Below, in pieces: positions 18,588 through 26,591 of a DNA stretch of 32,763 nucleotides (position 1 is its first letter; each line of letters opens with the position of its first letter). The notes beneath the pieces are model-generated. The model ran no database searches and was not told where the DNA came from. It worked only from the letters and a program-made list of their open reading frames with translations. The stretch comes from Pseudomonadota bacterium (GTDB taxonomy: Bacteria > Pseudomonadota > Gammaproteobacteria > Steroidobacterales > Woeseiaceae), in assembly GCA_022563255.1 (NCBI GenBank), contig JADFNS010000025.1, positions 1 through 32,763 of the forward strand, in the 5' to 3' direction. Both the position numbers and the translations under genes were made by a program.

Positions 18588-19769
18588 ATGTACGATTCGA
18601 CTCTGCAGATCGGCCTGTTTCTCCTCACGACCGTCGCGCTCGGCGTTGTGATCGGGTGGCTGATACGTGGGCACCGACTCACCCGGCTGAACGACGACTG
18701 GCAGACAAAACTTGACGACGTGATCCGCGAAAGAGATCGACACACCGTGGAGATTGGCACCTTACGATCGACGATTGAAGATCAGCAAGCGCTCGTGCAC
18801 AAGCACGAAACGGCTGTCGCCAATATTCGCATCTCGTTGGAGTCGGCACACGCGAAAGAAAAAATAATGTCCAAGGATATTTTCACGCTACGGGCCGAGC
18901 GAGAGGACTTCAAGAACAAGGTTCTCACCTTTCAAAATGCGCTGGTTTCCGTCAAGGATCAGTTCGCGGAGTTTCAGGCGGAATTCGTAAAAGCGCGCCA
19001 ATTCTACAAAGGCGAACTCGCCAAATCATTTGAAAAACGCAAGGCGCTCGAAGAGAAAATCGAGAATGCAAAGCTGGAGCACCAGTCGTTCAGCAATCTC
19101 CTGCAAGCGACGCGCTCGGAACACGAATCTGCCAACAAAATGCTCGCGTCGGCCCGCAATCGATTGTCAGGCCTGGACGAACTGGAGCAGAAAGTCATCG
19201 AACTGGAAGCCGAAAATGCACAGCTTAACCACGATGCGAGACTCACAAGGCAGGAAGTTGAAACCCTGCAACGTGACATAGCGGAGTTCGATGAACTGAA
19301 GGTTCAAAACCAGGAACTCGCGCACTGCGTCAAGGCCATGGAAGGCAGCCGCAAGCAATACGAAGACAATGCCCAGCGGTATCGTGAAAATGCCGGCCAG
19401 TCGGAACAACGATCTGAAACGCTGCGGATCCGGCTGGACGAGGTGGAGAAAAACTTCGCCGACATGGAAAGGCAGCAACGCAAGGCGCTAAAGGAGGTGC
19501 GGAAAGCAACCATCGCGGAGAACGCACCGAACCCGCGCAAGAAAGAAGTCGACGACCTGCAAGAAATTATCGGCATCGGCAGAGTGTTCGAAATGGCCTT
19601 GCACGACCTCGGCATCTTCAGCTTCCGGCAAATTGCCGATTTCGGCGTCCCCGACATCGCGCGAGTTAATTTGGCGCTGAAAGAATTCAAGGGCCGCATG
19701 GAACAAGACGACTGGATCGGCCAGGCGAAGGATCTGCTTTACAAGAAGTACGCCGGAAAAACGGCGTGA
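18588..19769 (+). CDS. Membrane-anchored coiled-coil protein with C-terminal helix-hairpin-helix domain
   Basis: I start at ATG 18588, as upstream codons of the open frame overlap the amidohydrolase gene and look non-coding. The 393-aa product has one N-terminal membrane helix (IGLFLLTTVALGVVIGWLI), then about 290 residues of charged heptad-like coiled coil. The final 65 residues (DDLQEIIGIGRVFEMALHDL, GIFSFRQIADFGVPDIARVN) form a helix-hairpin-helix-type domain often seen at the ends of such proteins. It could act as a cytoplasmic scaffold at the membrane, possibly binding nucleic acid or protein. Function unknown. It converges with the VWA gene. Confidence 0.72.
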   Translation: MYDSTLQIGLFLLTTVALGVVIGWLIRGHRLTRLNDDWQTKLDDVIRERDRHTVEIGTLRSTIEDQQALVHKHETAVANIRISLESAHAKEKIMSKDIFTLRAEREDFKNKVLTFQNALVSVKDQFAEFQAEFVKARQFYKGELAKSFEKRKALEEKIENAKLEHQSFSNLLQATRSEHESANKMLASARNRLSGLDELEQKVIELEAENAQLNHDARLTRQEVETLQRDIAEFDELKVQNQELAHCVKAMEGSRKQYEDNAQRYRENAGQSEQRSETLRIRLDEVEKNFADMERQQRKALKEVRKATIAENAPNPRKKEVDDLQEIIGIGRVFEMALHDLGIFSFRQIADFGVPDIARVNLALKEFKGRMEQDDWIGQAKDLLYKKYAGKTA

Positions 19770-19778
19770 CCAGCCGTT
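19757..19778 (-). terminator. Possible terminator after the VWA lipoprotein gene
   Basis: Read on the minus strand, AACGGC pairs with GCCGTT over a 7-nt loop, and Ts continue from the second arm (GCCGTTTTT). It lies about 28 bp past the VWA stop and overlaps the 3' end of the converging coiled-coil gene. The six-pair stem is modest. Confidence 0.4.
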
Positions 19779-19805
19779 GATCTCGCACCAAGTGCGGCTT
19801 CGTTC

Positions 19806-20444
19806 CTAAAAAATTCCTTCCAGACCATCAAGGTCGTTGATCACTCGCCATTCACCGCCGGTCTTTTCGACCCTGTCGCGCCACTCTTTCAGTCGATTCA
19901 TGTATTCGCGCGGGTCGATGTTATCTGAGCGCAATTTGGTCACGTTCAGCGCGATTACCTGAAAACCATTAAGCTCGATATCAAAATCGCGGATGTATCC
20001 TTCCTGAAGATCTTCCTTGAGATCTGAAAAAATCAGGATCATCTTTTTGGCGGTACCCTTCTCATTGAGAAACTCCACGGCCTGCAACAAACCACCCGTG
20101 ATATCGGTATACGCCGACGCTTTCGCATTCTTCACGAAGTCGCTCACTTGCTGCGCAAACAAACGCTTCTGTCGATTGACGGCACTCGGCCGGTCGTCAA
20201 ACGTGACTTTGGCAATGATGTCCTTTTCGCTGAAACTGCCGGTATCAATACGGGCTACTGCGAACGTGTCCGTCGCATCCAATTTTGAAAGCGTATAGCG
20301 AATGATCTGCTCGGCCTTCTCCAGTTCCTCGGCGTAGGTGCCGGAAGTGTCCAGTAGCATGTACACGCCGGTATTGCGTGGCGTTTGATCGCCGCTGCAT
20401 GAGACCAGCAGTACACACAGCGAAGCAAAGATTCCTGTTCTCAT
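19806..20444 (-). CDS. VWA-domain lipoprotein
   Basis: This 212-aa protein has a lipoprotein signal (VLLVSCSG, Cys16). The mature part is a von Willebrand factor A-like fold: GVYMLLDTSGT gives a MIDAS-type Asp32-x-Ser34-x-Thr36, TDITGGL supplies a Thr at about 113, and MILIFSDLKED supplies Asp141. A metal-dependent adhesion-type site is thus plausible. It would be lipid-anchored in the envelope, probably periplasm-facing. Its ATG overlaps the TGA of the upstream membrane-protein gene (ATGA), so the two products are made together and probably interact. Role unknown. Confidence 0.8.
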   Translation of the reverse strand: MRTGIFASLCVLLVSCSGDQTPRNTGVYMLLDTSGTYAEELEKAEQIIRYTLSKLDATDTFAVARIDTGSFSEKDIIAKVTFDDRPSAVNRQKRLFAQQVSDFVKNAKASAYTDITGGLLQAVEFLNEKGTAKKMILIFSDLKEDLQEGYIRDFDIELNGFQVIALNVTKLRSDNIDPREYMNRLKEWRDRVEKTGGEWRVINDLDGLEGIF

Positions 20445-21862
20445 TGTCTTACCCTCTTCGGCGCTACAACGTTTGCGGATTTTTTCGCCACTCGTTCCTC
20501 AAGCCACAGCGGCACGAACAGCGGCAGGTCATAGACCTGCTTGAACAGAACACCGAGATAAAGAAACAAATTACCCAGCAGACGCAACATGAGTGATAGC
20601 GTTCGTAACAGCGAAATTGCCATCAGTCCGACCACCGTCCGCAACGAATGCACAAAAGTCTCCAGCGGTATTGCCACGAACGTCAGAGCAAACGGCAATA
20701 TGAAACCCAGGCCCATTTGCGCGGCTGTCGTAATCCACAGGAATTCGCCGGTTGCCGTCGGGCCGATATCGCCGCGCAACAACGCGCTGGTTGCAAGTTC
20801 GTCTTGCAGCAGTACCTCACGCATATAGGCGAGGCCTGCCTCAACGCTTGCCAGCAGGAACAACAGGGAAAACGTAATATAGACCATGCGCACGCGGGTC
20901 TTGTCCGGCAGCGCACCGATCACGGGGAACAGCCGCGTAATACGCAACGACTCCATCAGGAACAGGCCCATCGAGATTTCAACCAGGATGATGACCAGAG
21001 CCGCAATATCCGCCATCCGAAATCCACCAATAAAATTCGTGCCGCCAACCATTTCAGCCATGGGTCGTGCAATCAGCGAAAAGTTGATTATCGCGCCACC
21101 GATAGCAATGACCAGTACGAACGCAGACACAAAAAAGTTGACGAGCGACGACGACGATAGCACGGACATCGCACGATCCTTTCCAGCAACAATATCCTCG
21201 TATTCCTGCATCAGCCGGTCGATCGTGACCGAACGGCTGAGCAAACTGTCGACGTTCTTGCCAACAGCGGCAAGCGTCTGCTGAATCTGCCGCCAGTCGG
21301 GCCGCATGTGACGCAGCAAGTGATGACGCTTCGCACTGGCCACATGATAGGCGGCCATCGCCTCTTTGTGTGCCTTGATCAACGACTTGTGAATGTCGCT
21401 GAGAATATTGCCAACATGAACGCCGGCATCCTTCGAGTCCATGGCGGCCACGGCTTGCACAGCCTTCACCCAACCGGGCGGGTCGGGTGGCACGTCGATC
21501 GCTTCCTGATGATCCTTTTCGATACGCCCGATGGACTCGCTCAAAGAACGGTGCAAGGCCGAATAATTGGCGAGATCCTTGCGTACCGTTTCATTGATAC
21601 GATTGAATTCACGCTCGATAATGCGTTCTTTCGCCTCGCGACCCGCCGCCAGCAACACATCGCGATTGCGTTCGCCGAGGCGTTTCGCAGATTGCGATAC
21701 CGCCTTGGACCCAATCCGGAAGCTGCGGTGCAAACCCTGCGCCGCTATCTGGATGGTCTTGTGGGCTGTGCCGCGAACGAGATAGAGCGCGGCAACGGTC
21801 AGAATAATCCAAAGTAGCGCCGACACGACTGGCCAGGGCGTAATGCCAAGCATAAAGCTCAT
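20441..21862 (-). CDS. Multi-pass membrane protein with long helical domain, partner of the VWA lipoprotein
   Basis: The 473-aa product has a first helix at about 10-29, then some 200 residues of soluble, mostly helical, charged sequence containing a Pro-rich break (DVPPDPPGW), then five or six membrane helices from about 240 to 445. CGGAG precedes the ATG. The C-terminus is basic. I do not recognise the family. Translational coupling to the VWA lipoprotein suggests a membrane complex with one soluble helical side and one lipid-anchored metal-binding side. This is inference from gene arrangement only. Confidence 0.75.
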   Translation of the reverse strand: MSFMLGITPWPVVSALLWIILTVAALYLVRGTAHKTIQIAAQGLHRSFRIGSKAVSQSAKRLGERNRDVLLAAGREAKERIIEREFNRINETVRKDLANYSALHRSLSESIGRIEKDHQEAIDVPPDPPGWVKAVQAVAAMDSKDAGVHVGNILSDIHKSLIKAHKEAMAAYHVASAKRHHLLRHMRPDWRQIQQTLAAVGKNVDSLLSRSVTIDRLMQEYEDIVAGKDRAMSVLSSSSLVNFFVSAFVLVIAIGGAIINFSLIARPMAEMVGGTNFIGGFRMADIAALVIILVEISMGLFLMESLRITRLFPVIGALPDKTRVRMVYITFSLLFLLASVEAGLAYMREVLLQDELATSALLRGDIGPTATGEFLWITTAAQMGLGFILPFALTFVAIPLETFVHSLRTVVGLMAISLLRTLSLMLRLLGNLFLYLGVLFKQVYDLPLFVPLWLEERVAKKSANVVAPKRVRQ

Positions 21863-22219
21863 AATGGTAACTCCGCTGTCATACTGATAACCGTAGACCG
21901 GTGGCTTTGCGTAGCATCCTTGCGGACGCCGTGCCTTTCTTCATTACACGAGCAGCATTTCACAGTGCAGATCGCATTGCTATCCGAATCTGACATAAAA
22001 TGCGACCGACTCCGCACTTCGAGGGAACAATCACCTTGAACTCCAAATAGTAAGGGTGACTGTCCCTTAATTTTGCATAATACATCAGGAAAGCGCTTCT
22101 GCGGAACGAGACAAGCACATCCAGCACGGTGAAGCGTTTCAGGCGGACTTGTAGCACAGACATCCGGGCCGATATTCGGTAAAACAAGGGCTTGCCAATG
22201 ACGGCGACAGGATGCCCGG
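21863..22219. other. Intergenic region between divergent genes, contains a REP-like palindrome
   Basis: This 357-bp spacer separates the membrane-protein gene (minus) from the binding-protein lipoprotein (plus). Apart from the palindrome at 22022-22067 I see only an RBS (AGGA) before the ATG at 22220. A 75-residue minus frame at 21960-22187 is largely palindrome-derived and was not accepted. Confidence 0.45.
22022..22067. repeat. REP-like imperfect palindrome
   Basis: Arms AGGGAACAATCACCTT (22022-22037) and AAGGGTGACTGTCCCT (22052-22067) pair imperfectly around a 14-base spacer. The GGGA-CAGT-type arm recurs in shorter form at 25384. I associate such arms with dispersed REP-type elements mobilised by RAYT transposases, from memory and not confirmed. 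No transposase gene is in the window. Confidence 0.55.
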
Positions 22220-23197
22220 ATGCAAAAGAACGGCAAATTAAAAACTCGAATAACGCGTGTCGCGATTGTTCTCGCGGCGCTTAGCTTATCGGGATGTTCA
22301 TTTCTGACGTCGATGTTCAAGTCCGTCGAAAACGAAGCCGTGGTGATCGTCGAAGCGCCGCCGACCAGCGTACCGACGACCACTGTCGTGGTGCCCGAAC
22401 CCACGCAGCTGCCCCCCATCGCGATCGTATTGACCAGCGGACAGCCAGCCTACGCGGATGTTGCCCGAGAGCTTACTCGCCACTTCGAAAACTACAAAAT
22501 CTATGACCTCAGCGAGGGCAATCGACCGCCGGTCGCCATCTTGAGGCTGATAAACGACTCCGATACTGGCGCCGTTGTCGCGATCGGCTTGCGCGCCGCC
22601 CAGTCGTCCGTCGCCATGTCGGACAGCCCCGTAGTCTTTAGCCAGGTTTTCAACTATCAAGACCATAATCTCGTGACGGAGCACAGTCGCGGTGTCGCGA
22701 CGATCGCCCCACTCGACGCACAGATCGCAGCCTGGATGCAGGCCGATCCGACGATTACACGAATAGGCGCGATAATCGGTCCGGGCCATGAAGACCTGAT
22801 CGCCGAAGCAGGACGCGCTGCAGAACGAAACGGCATCGAGTTGCTGATCCGGGTCGCGCGATCGGACCAGGAGACCCTGTACAACTTCAGGCGCATGATC
22901 CGGGATATCGACGGATTTTTGTTGTTTCCGGACAATCGTATCCTTAGCCGGCGGGCGCTGCTGCAAATCATGGAAGACGCGAAGCGCCAGCGTGTGCCTG
23001 TACTCGTTACCAATGAATCGATGCTGAAAATCGGCGCCAGTATCAGCGTCAGCAGCGTCGCATCGAATATCGCAAAAACGATAACGGACGTCATCCGGCA
23101 GATTCAGGCTGGAAACATCGGTCGCGTACCGTCGATTACACCGTTGTCCGAGATCCGTGTGAGAACGATCGATACCGTTCAGGTCGTTGACCGATGA
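22220..23197 (+). CDS. ABC-type substrate-binding-like lipoprotein (PF04392-like)
   Basis: This 325-aa protein has a lipobox (LSLSGCS, Cys26) and a Pro/Thr/Val-rich linker. The rest is a two-lobed periplasmic binding fold: PIAIVLTSGQPAYADVAREL, VVAIGLRAAQS, SPVVFSQVFN, RIGAIIGPGHE, GFLLFPDNRIL and RVPVLVTNESMLKIGA. This matches the ABC_sub_bind/TrpX type of ligand-binding protein. No permease or ATPase is adjacent. Instead the stop overlaps the ATG of the GGDEF-EAL gene, so it more likely works as a sensor subunit delivering a ligand signal to c-di-GMP turnover. Confidence 0.82.
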   Translation: MQKNGKLKTRITRVAIVLAALSLSGCSFLTSMFKSVENEAVVIVEAPPTSVPTTTVVVPEPTQLPPIAIVLTSGQPAYADVARELTRHFENYKIYDLSEGNRPPVAILRLINDSDTGAVVAIGLRAAQSSVAMSDSPVVFSQVFNYQDHNLVTEHSRGVATIAPLDAQIAAWMQADPTITRIGAIIGPGHEDLIAEAGRAAERNGIELLIRVARSDQETLYNFRRMIRDIDGFLLFPDNRILSRRALLQIMEDAKRQRVPVLVTNESMLKIGASISVSSVASNIAKTITDVIRQIQAGNIGRVPSITPLSEIRVRTIDTVQVVDR

Positions 23198-25407
23198 GGA
23201 CAGCACTCGCCGCTGCCATCAGTTGGGTTGTCCAGCTTTTCACGCGCGACAGAAAAAAGGGTCGCAAGCGCCTGCTCGTGCACGAGATATTGTCAATACA
23301 GGTTCTTAGTGCTGGCTTGATCGGTGCACTGGCAATCGCCAGTCTCTATTGGGGCGGCCAGTGGGTGCTGCAGGACAACTACGGCCGCTGGGCCCTGCAA
23401 TGGACCGACGAACTTAATGAACTTGGATCTCCGCTGTACCTCGCCAGTAGCGGAGAAGACTTATTTCAACTGGAAAGCTTTGTTAGTCGCTATCCCGAGA
23501 TTGACAGGGTCGCCTACTTCGACAGCACTGGCGTCGCGATGTTTTCTGTAGGCACCGAAGACGGCATTGAGAGCGTCGCCAACTTGTCGAAATCGGCATT
23601 GCAGGACGCCATCGCGGTTGTCGGTAGTGATCAGCCGTATTTGATGAGTACAGGCATCCTCGACCCGCAGCGGTTCAAGATCCTTGCCCCAGTGTGGAAA
23701 GAATCGATTCCAGAGGAAGCGCTATTCGATTTCGACCCGACTGCCGTTGAGCAAAACACGAAAACAAAGCTGCTCGGGTTCGTCAGCATCAACCTCGACT
23801 TCGTGCTTTTTCACGACCGCTTGCTGGCGAATATCAAAGGCGCCATATTCGTCCTGCTCGCGTTGCTTATCGCGTTCGCGTTTTATGGCCGACGCGCGCT
23901 ACGCAACGCGCTGTCGTCAATATCCAATTTACAAAAACCTATCGAGGAGCTTGCGAAAGGCAATCTAAGCGTTAAGTTTGAGCCCGCCGAGCACCATGAG
24001 ATAGCCGAAATCGTCAAGGCACTCGAGACAACCGCGTCGGCCCTCAGCGACCGGGATGCGGAACTTCTAAAACTCGCCAACCATGACAGTCTGACTGGAC
24101 TGTTCAACAGGCGGCGTTTTCTCGAAGAACTCCGGCACGAAATCAAGAGCGTGAAGCAGACGCGCCACGAGAGCGCGCTGTTTTTTATCGATCTGGACCA
24201 GTTCAAGTACATCAATGATGCCTGCGGCCATCCTGCGGGCGACCGATTGATTCGCAAGGTCGCCGATGAATTGTTACGCAGCGTCGGTCCCGAGGACACC
24301 GTCGCTCGCTTTGGCGGCGATGAGTTCATAATACTCGTTCGCAGAACCGACCTTGCTGGCGCGCAAGCAGTGGCGGAAACGATTCTGACGAATATGCGCC
24401 AGATGGCGCACATTGAGGACGAGCGCGTGTTTCACGTCCATTGCAGCATCGGCATGACGATGTTATCCGGGGATGATCTACATCACGACGATCTCATCAA
24501 TCAGGCCGATATCGCTTGCCGGGAGGCCAAGTCAGGAGGTCGCAATCGCCTGCACGTCTTCAAACAATCCGCGGATGCCGAGCAGCAGGCCTCGGCGGAT
24601 CTCGGGTGGATGAACAGATTGCGAAAAGCCGTAGACAACGACGGATTTGAGTTGCGTTTTCAACCCATCAATTGCATTAACACGGGCAAAACGATGCACC
24701 ACGAGGTTCTGATTCGGCTGCGGAATGACGATGGAAAAATTGTATTGCCGGACGCGTTTCTACCGTCTGCCGTACGCTTTGGGCTCATGTCCGAAATCGA
24801 TTTCTGGGTGATTCGCAATGTCGCCCGGGCTTGGGCGCGCGAGTCAACTTCGGATAATCACCTCCGGCTGGCAATCAACCTGTCGGCGAATGCCTTCGAG
24901 AATGACAATCTGGCTACGTACATCGAAGAAACTTTCAAAACCTATGACGTGCCACCCAGCAGCATCATTATTGAACTCACTGAAAGTCTGGCTATCAGGC
25001 GACCGCTGCACGTCGATCAACAAATTACCGCGCTGCGCGCGCTCGGCTGCCAGTTCGCGCTGGATGATTTCGGCACGGGTTACAGTTCCTTCAGTTATTT
25101 GCAGAAACTGCATTTCGACTTTATCAAGATTGACGGCGCTTTCGTGCGGGATTTGCCGGACAACCCGGTTGATCAGAAAATGATCAAACTGATCGCTGAA
25201 ATAGGCCGGGAGGCAGGCATGAAGACGGTCGCGGAATACGTCCGCAATGCCGAGACCATTGAATTGCTCGCCGAGCTGGGCGTGGACCTGGCGCAAGGCT
25301 TCTACGTAGGTCGTCCAGCAAAAAGGCCCAAAGATACGCCCACGCCGATCTCGTTAACGGCGCGGCGCAAAAAACTAACGCGCAGGGAACTGTCCCCTAT
25401 AAGATAG
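23194..25407 (+). CDS. Membrane GGDEF-EAL bifunctional c-di-GMP protein
   Basis: The 737-aa product has a membrane helix near 35-52, a periplasmic sensor of about 160 residues, a second helix near 215-231, a HAMP-like linker, GGDEF (RFGGDEF, 372-378) and EAL. The GGDEF catalytic motif is intact, but the inhibitory RxxD position reads GPED, so product inhibition is unlikely. In the EAL domain the signature is EVL (Glu504), and the other expected residues are present: Asn562, Glu594, Asp624-Asp625 in DDFGTGYSS, Lys645, Glu681 and Gln701. Both activities are possible. Its ATG overlaps the upstream lipoprotein stop. The last codons contain a short REP-like palindrome, and its 3' end overlaps the CigR-like gene by 11 bp. 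Confidence 0.93.
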   Translation: MRTALAAAISWVVQLFTRDRKKGRKRLLVHEILSIQVLSAGLIGALAIASLYWGGQWVLQDNYGRWALQWTDELNELGSPLYLASSGEDLFQLESFVSRYPEIDRVAYFDSTGVAMFSVGTEDGIESVANLSKSALQDAIAVVGSDQPYLMSTGILDPQRFKILAPVWKESIPEEALFDFDPTAVEQNTKTKLLGFVSINLDFVLFHDRLLANIKGAIFVLLALLIAFAFYGRRALRNALSSISNLQKPIEELAKGNLSVKFEPAEHHEIAEIVKALETTASALSDRDAELLKLANHDSLTGLFNRRRFLEELRHEIKSVKQTRHESALFFIDLDQFKYINDACGHPAGDRLIRKVADELLRSVGPEDTVARFGGDEFIILVRRTDLAGAQAVAETILTNMRQMAHIEDERVFHVHCSIGMTMLSGDDLHHDDLINQADIACREAKSGGRNRLHVFKQSADAEQQASADLGWMNRLRKAVDNDGFELRFQPINCINTGKTMHHEVLIRLRNDDGKIVLPDAFLPSAVRFGLMSEIDFWVIRNVARAWARESTSDNHLRLAINLSANAFENDNLATYIEETFKTYDVPPSSIIIELTESLAIRRPLHVDQQITALRALGCQFALDDFGTGYSSFSYLQKLHFDFIKIDGAFVRDLPDNPVDQKMIKLIAEIGREAGMKTVAEYVRNAETIELLAELGVDLAQGFYVGRPAKRPKDTPTPISLTARRKKLTRRELSPIR
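25384..25398. repeat. Short REP-like palindrome at the end of the GGDEF-EAL gene
   Basis: AGGGAACTGTCCCCT folds into a small stem and resembles the arms of the element at 22022-22067. It lies within the last codons of the GGDEF-EAL gene, giving the tail ELSPIR. Confidence 0.4.
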
Positions 25408-25786
25408 CGTCCATCAGGACATCGTGAATCAAATGGGTCGCGATTTCGACGATCAGCACTTTGCCGTCAACGATGATGCGCTCGAACCCGTCTGGCAGCC
25501 TCGGCAACACGCTCTGCAGCCCCGCCGGTAGATACTGCTTGGCGATACCTGGAGGCAACGGTTTGCCACGAGCCAGGTTCTTCGCGATCCCCGGCGGCAA
25601 TCCTTTCGGCTTTCCCTTGCCGTGGCCCCGTCCCGACGTCGTGCGATGCTCGCGGTACCAGTTCTGTATAATGCTGATCTCGCCGCTGGAAAAGACGATG
25701 CTCACGCCAATATCCGCAGTCGCCTGCGATGACAGGAAAAACACGGGCAATGCCAGTATTAGCGTCTTGAGAAATGTGCGATTCAT
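25397..25786 (-). CDS. CigR/RcnB-like exported small protein
   Basis: This 129-aa protein has a signal peptide (MNRTFLKTLILALPVFFLSS, cleavage near ATA-DI). The centre carries a basic GRGHGKGKPKGLPPGIAKN stretch and a partial repeat (GLPPGIAKNL / PLPPGIAKQYL), followed by LPDGFERIIVDGKVLIVEIA. This is the pattern of CigR-type proteins, inner-membrane or periplasmic proteins known mainly from Salmonella. A C-terminal hydrophobic segment (THLIHDVLMDAIL) ends the protein. It converges with and slightly overlaps the GGDEF-EAL gene. Confidence 0.72.
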   Translation of the reverse strand: MNRTFLKTLILALPVFFLSSQATADIGVSIVFSSGEISIIQNWYREHRTTSGRGHGKGKPKGLPPGIAKNLARGKPLPPGIAKQYLPAGLQSVLPRLPDGFERIIVDGKVLIVEIATHLIHDVLMDAIL

Positions 25787-25823
25787 GAGGATAGCTCCGC
25801 ATCTGAATTGATGCGATCAATCT

Positions 25824-25855
25824 ACCGTTTAAACATCATTCAAGACCGTTAAACA
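25824..25855. promoter_or_regulatory. Direct repeats upstream of the CigR-like gene, possible operator
   Basis: ACCGTTTAAACA (25824-25835) and ACCGTTAAACA (25845-25855) are direct repeats, 20-21 bp apart, about two helical turns. They lie 38-69 bp upstream of the CigR-like start. On the minus strand both contain TGTTTA. This spacing suits a dimeric or tandem-binding regulator. Confidence 0.45.
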
Positions 25856-25912
25856 GGTCACAAATCGTCCAGGGAACCAATACATCCAGGCAGAAAATTG
25901 GCTCTGAAACCG

Positions 25913-26503
25913 TCAGTCTTCAGGTATTTCCTGCGTATGTAAACATTGCCCTCGAACGGCGTAAGATCCCAGCACGGTATCGAGAGCCCTGCGAATTTCT
26001 GCAGCCCAGAATGGCGCACGATACGCGGCCATGGCCTTATGGCCCGTAGTTTTCGCTGATGTGGGCGGTTTTTGGTTCACGACGTCGCGCAAGTCGAAGC
26101 GAATTTGCTGTTTCGAGTCCACGATAATAATTCCCGGGGTCCCGTAGATTTCGTAAAGTGCCGCCACATCGTCCCCATTCGGGAGGACCGTGAAATCGTA
26201 TCCAGCGTCGCGAATGAAGGCCACCGGATCCTTATTCTCGCGGAAGTTGACCGCAAGAATTTCGACATCGTGACCGTATTCAAGCCGTATGCTCTGCAGA
26301 TGCGGCATCAGCGCCTTGCAGTACGGGCACCACGTGGCCCAGAAAAACAGCACCACCGGTTGCTGCTGAACTTCTTCACTTAAGCGAACTTCTTCGCCTT
26401 GAGCCGATACCAGCATCCAATCCGCTGCTGTTTCCGCCCGCGCGGGCAGCGTCGTGGCGAGCGACAGGCTGACGAGGGTCAGTAAAGCAATGAGCAAACG
26501 CAT
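25913..26503 (-). CDS. TlpA-like thioredoxin-fold protein
   Basis: I use ATG 26503, which gives a clean signal peptide (RLLIALLTLVSLSLATTLPA, cleavage near ARA-ET); 14 upstream codons of the open frame are non-signal-like. The 196-aa product has FFWATWCPYCKALMPHLQ with redox Cys59 and Cys62, and the cis-Pro loop YGTPGIIIVD. It is a periplasmic thiol-disulfide protein of the TlpA/ResA kind. The Tyr in CPYC is unusual for TlpA. A later insert (DVVNQKPPTSAKTTGHKAMA) and a third Cys (RGQCLH) are extra features. It lies downstream of the DUF4382 gene on the same strand, with 88 bp between. Confidence 0.88.
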   Translation of the reverse strand: MRLLIALLTLVSLSLATTLPARAETAADWMLVSAQGEEVRLSEEVQQQPVVLFFWATWCPYCKALMPHLQSIRLEYGHDVEILAVNFRENKDPVAFIRDAGYDFTVLPNGDDVAALYEIYGTPGIIIVDSKQQIRFDLRDVVNQKPPTSAKTTGHKAMAAYRAPFWAAEIRRALDTVLGSYAVRGQCLHTQEIPED

Positions 26504-26591
26504 TGGTTTTTTCCGGGTGCGGACAGCAGTCCAGTTACTGCACAAAGACCGGGATCTCTCCCCGCTTATTACAGCGGCGCATTACTGGCGC

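Noticed and set aside
21960..22187. 75-residue minus-strand frame in the spacer
   Set aside because: Much of it is translated palindrome, there is no RBS and no recognisable domain.
22298..23206. 302-residue minus-strand frame
   Set aside because: Antisense of the binding-protein lipoprotein, Arg/His/Asp-rich with no domain or signal.
25824..25855. PhoP box before the CigR-like gene
   Set aside because: TGTTTA appears twice on the minus strand, but 20 bp apart rather than the 11 bp of a PhoP box.
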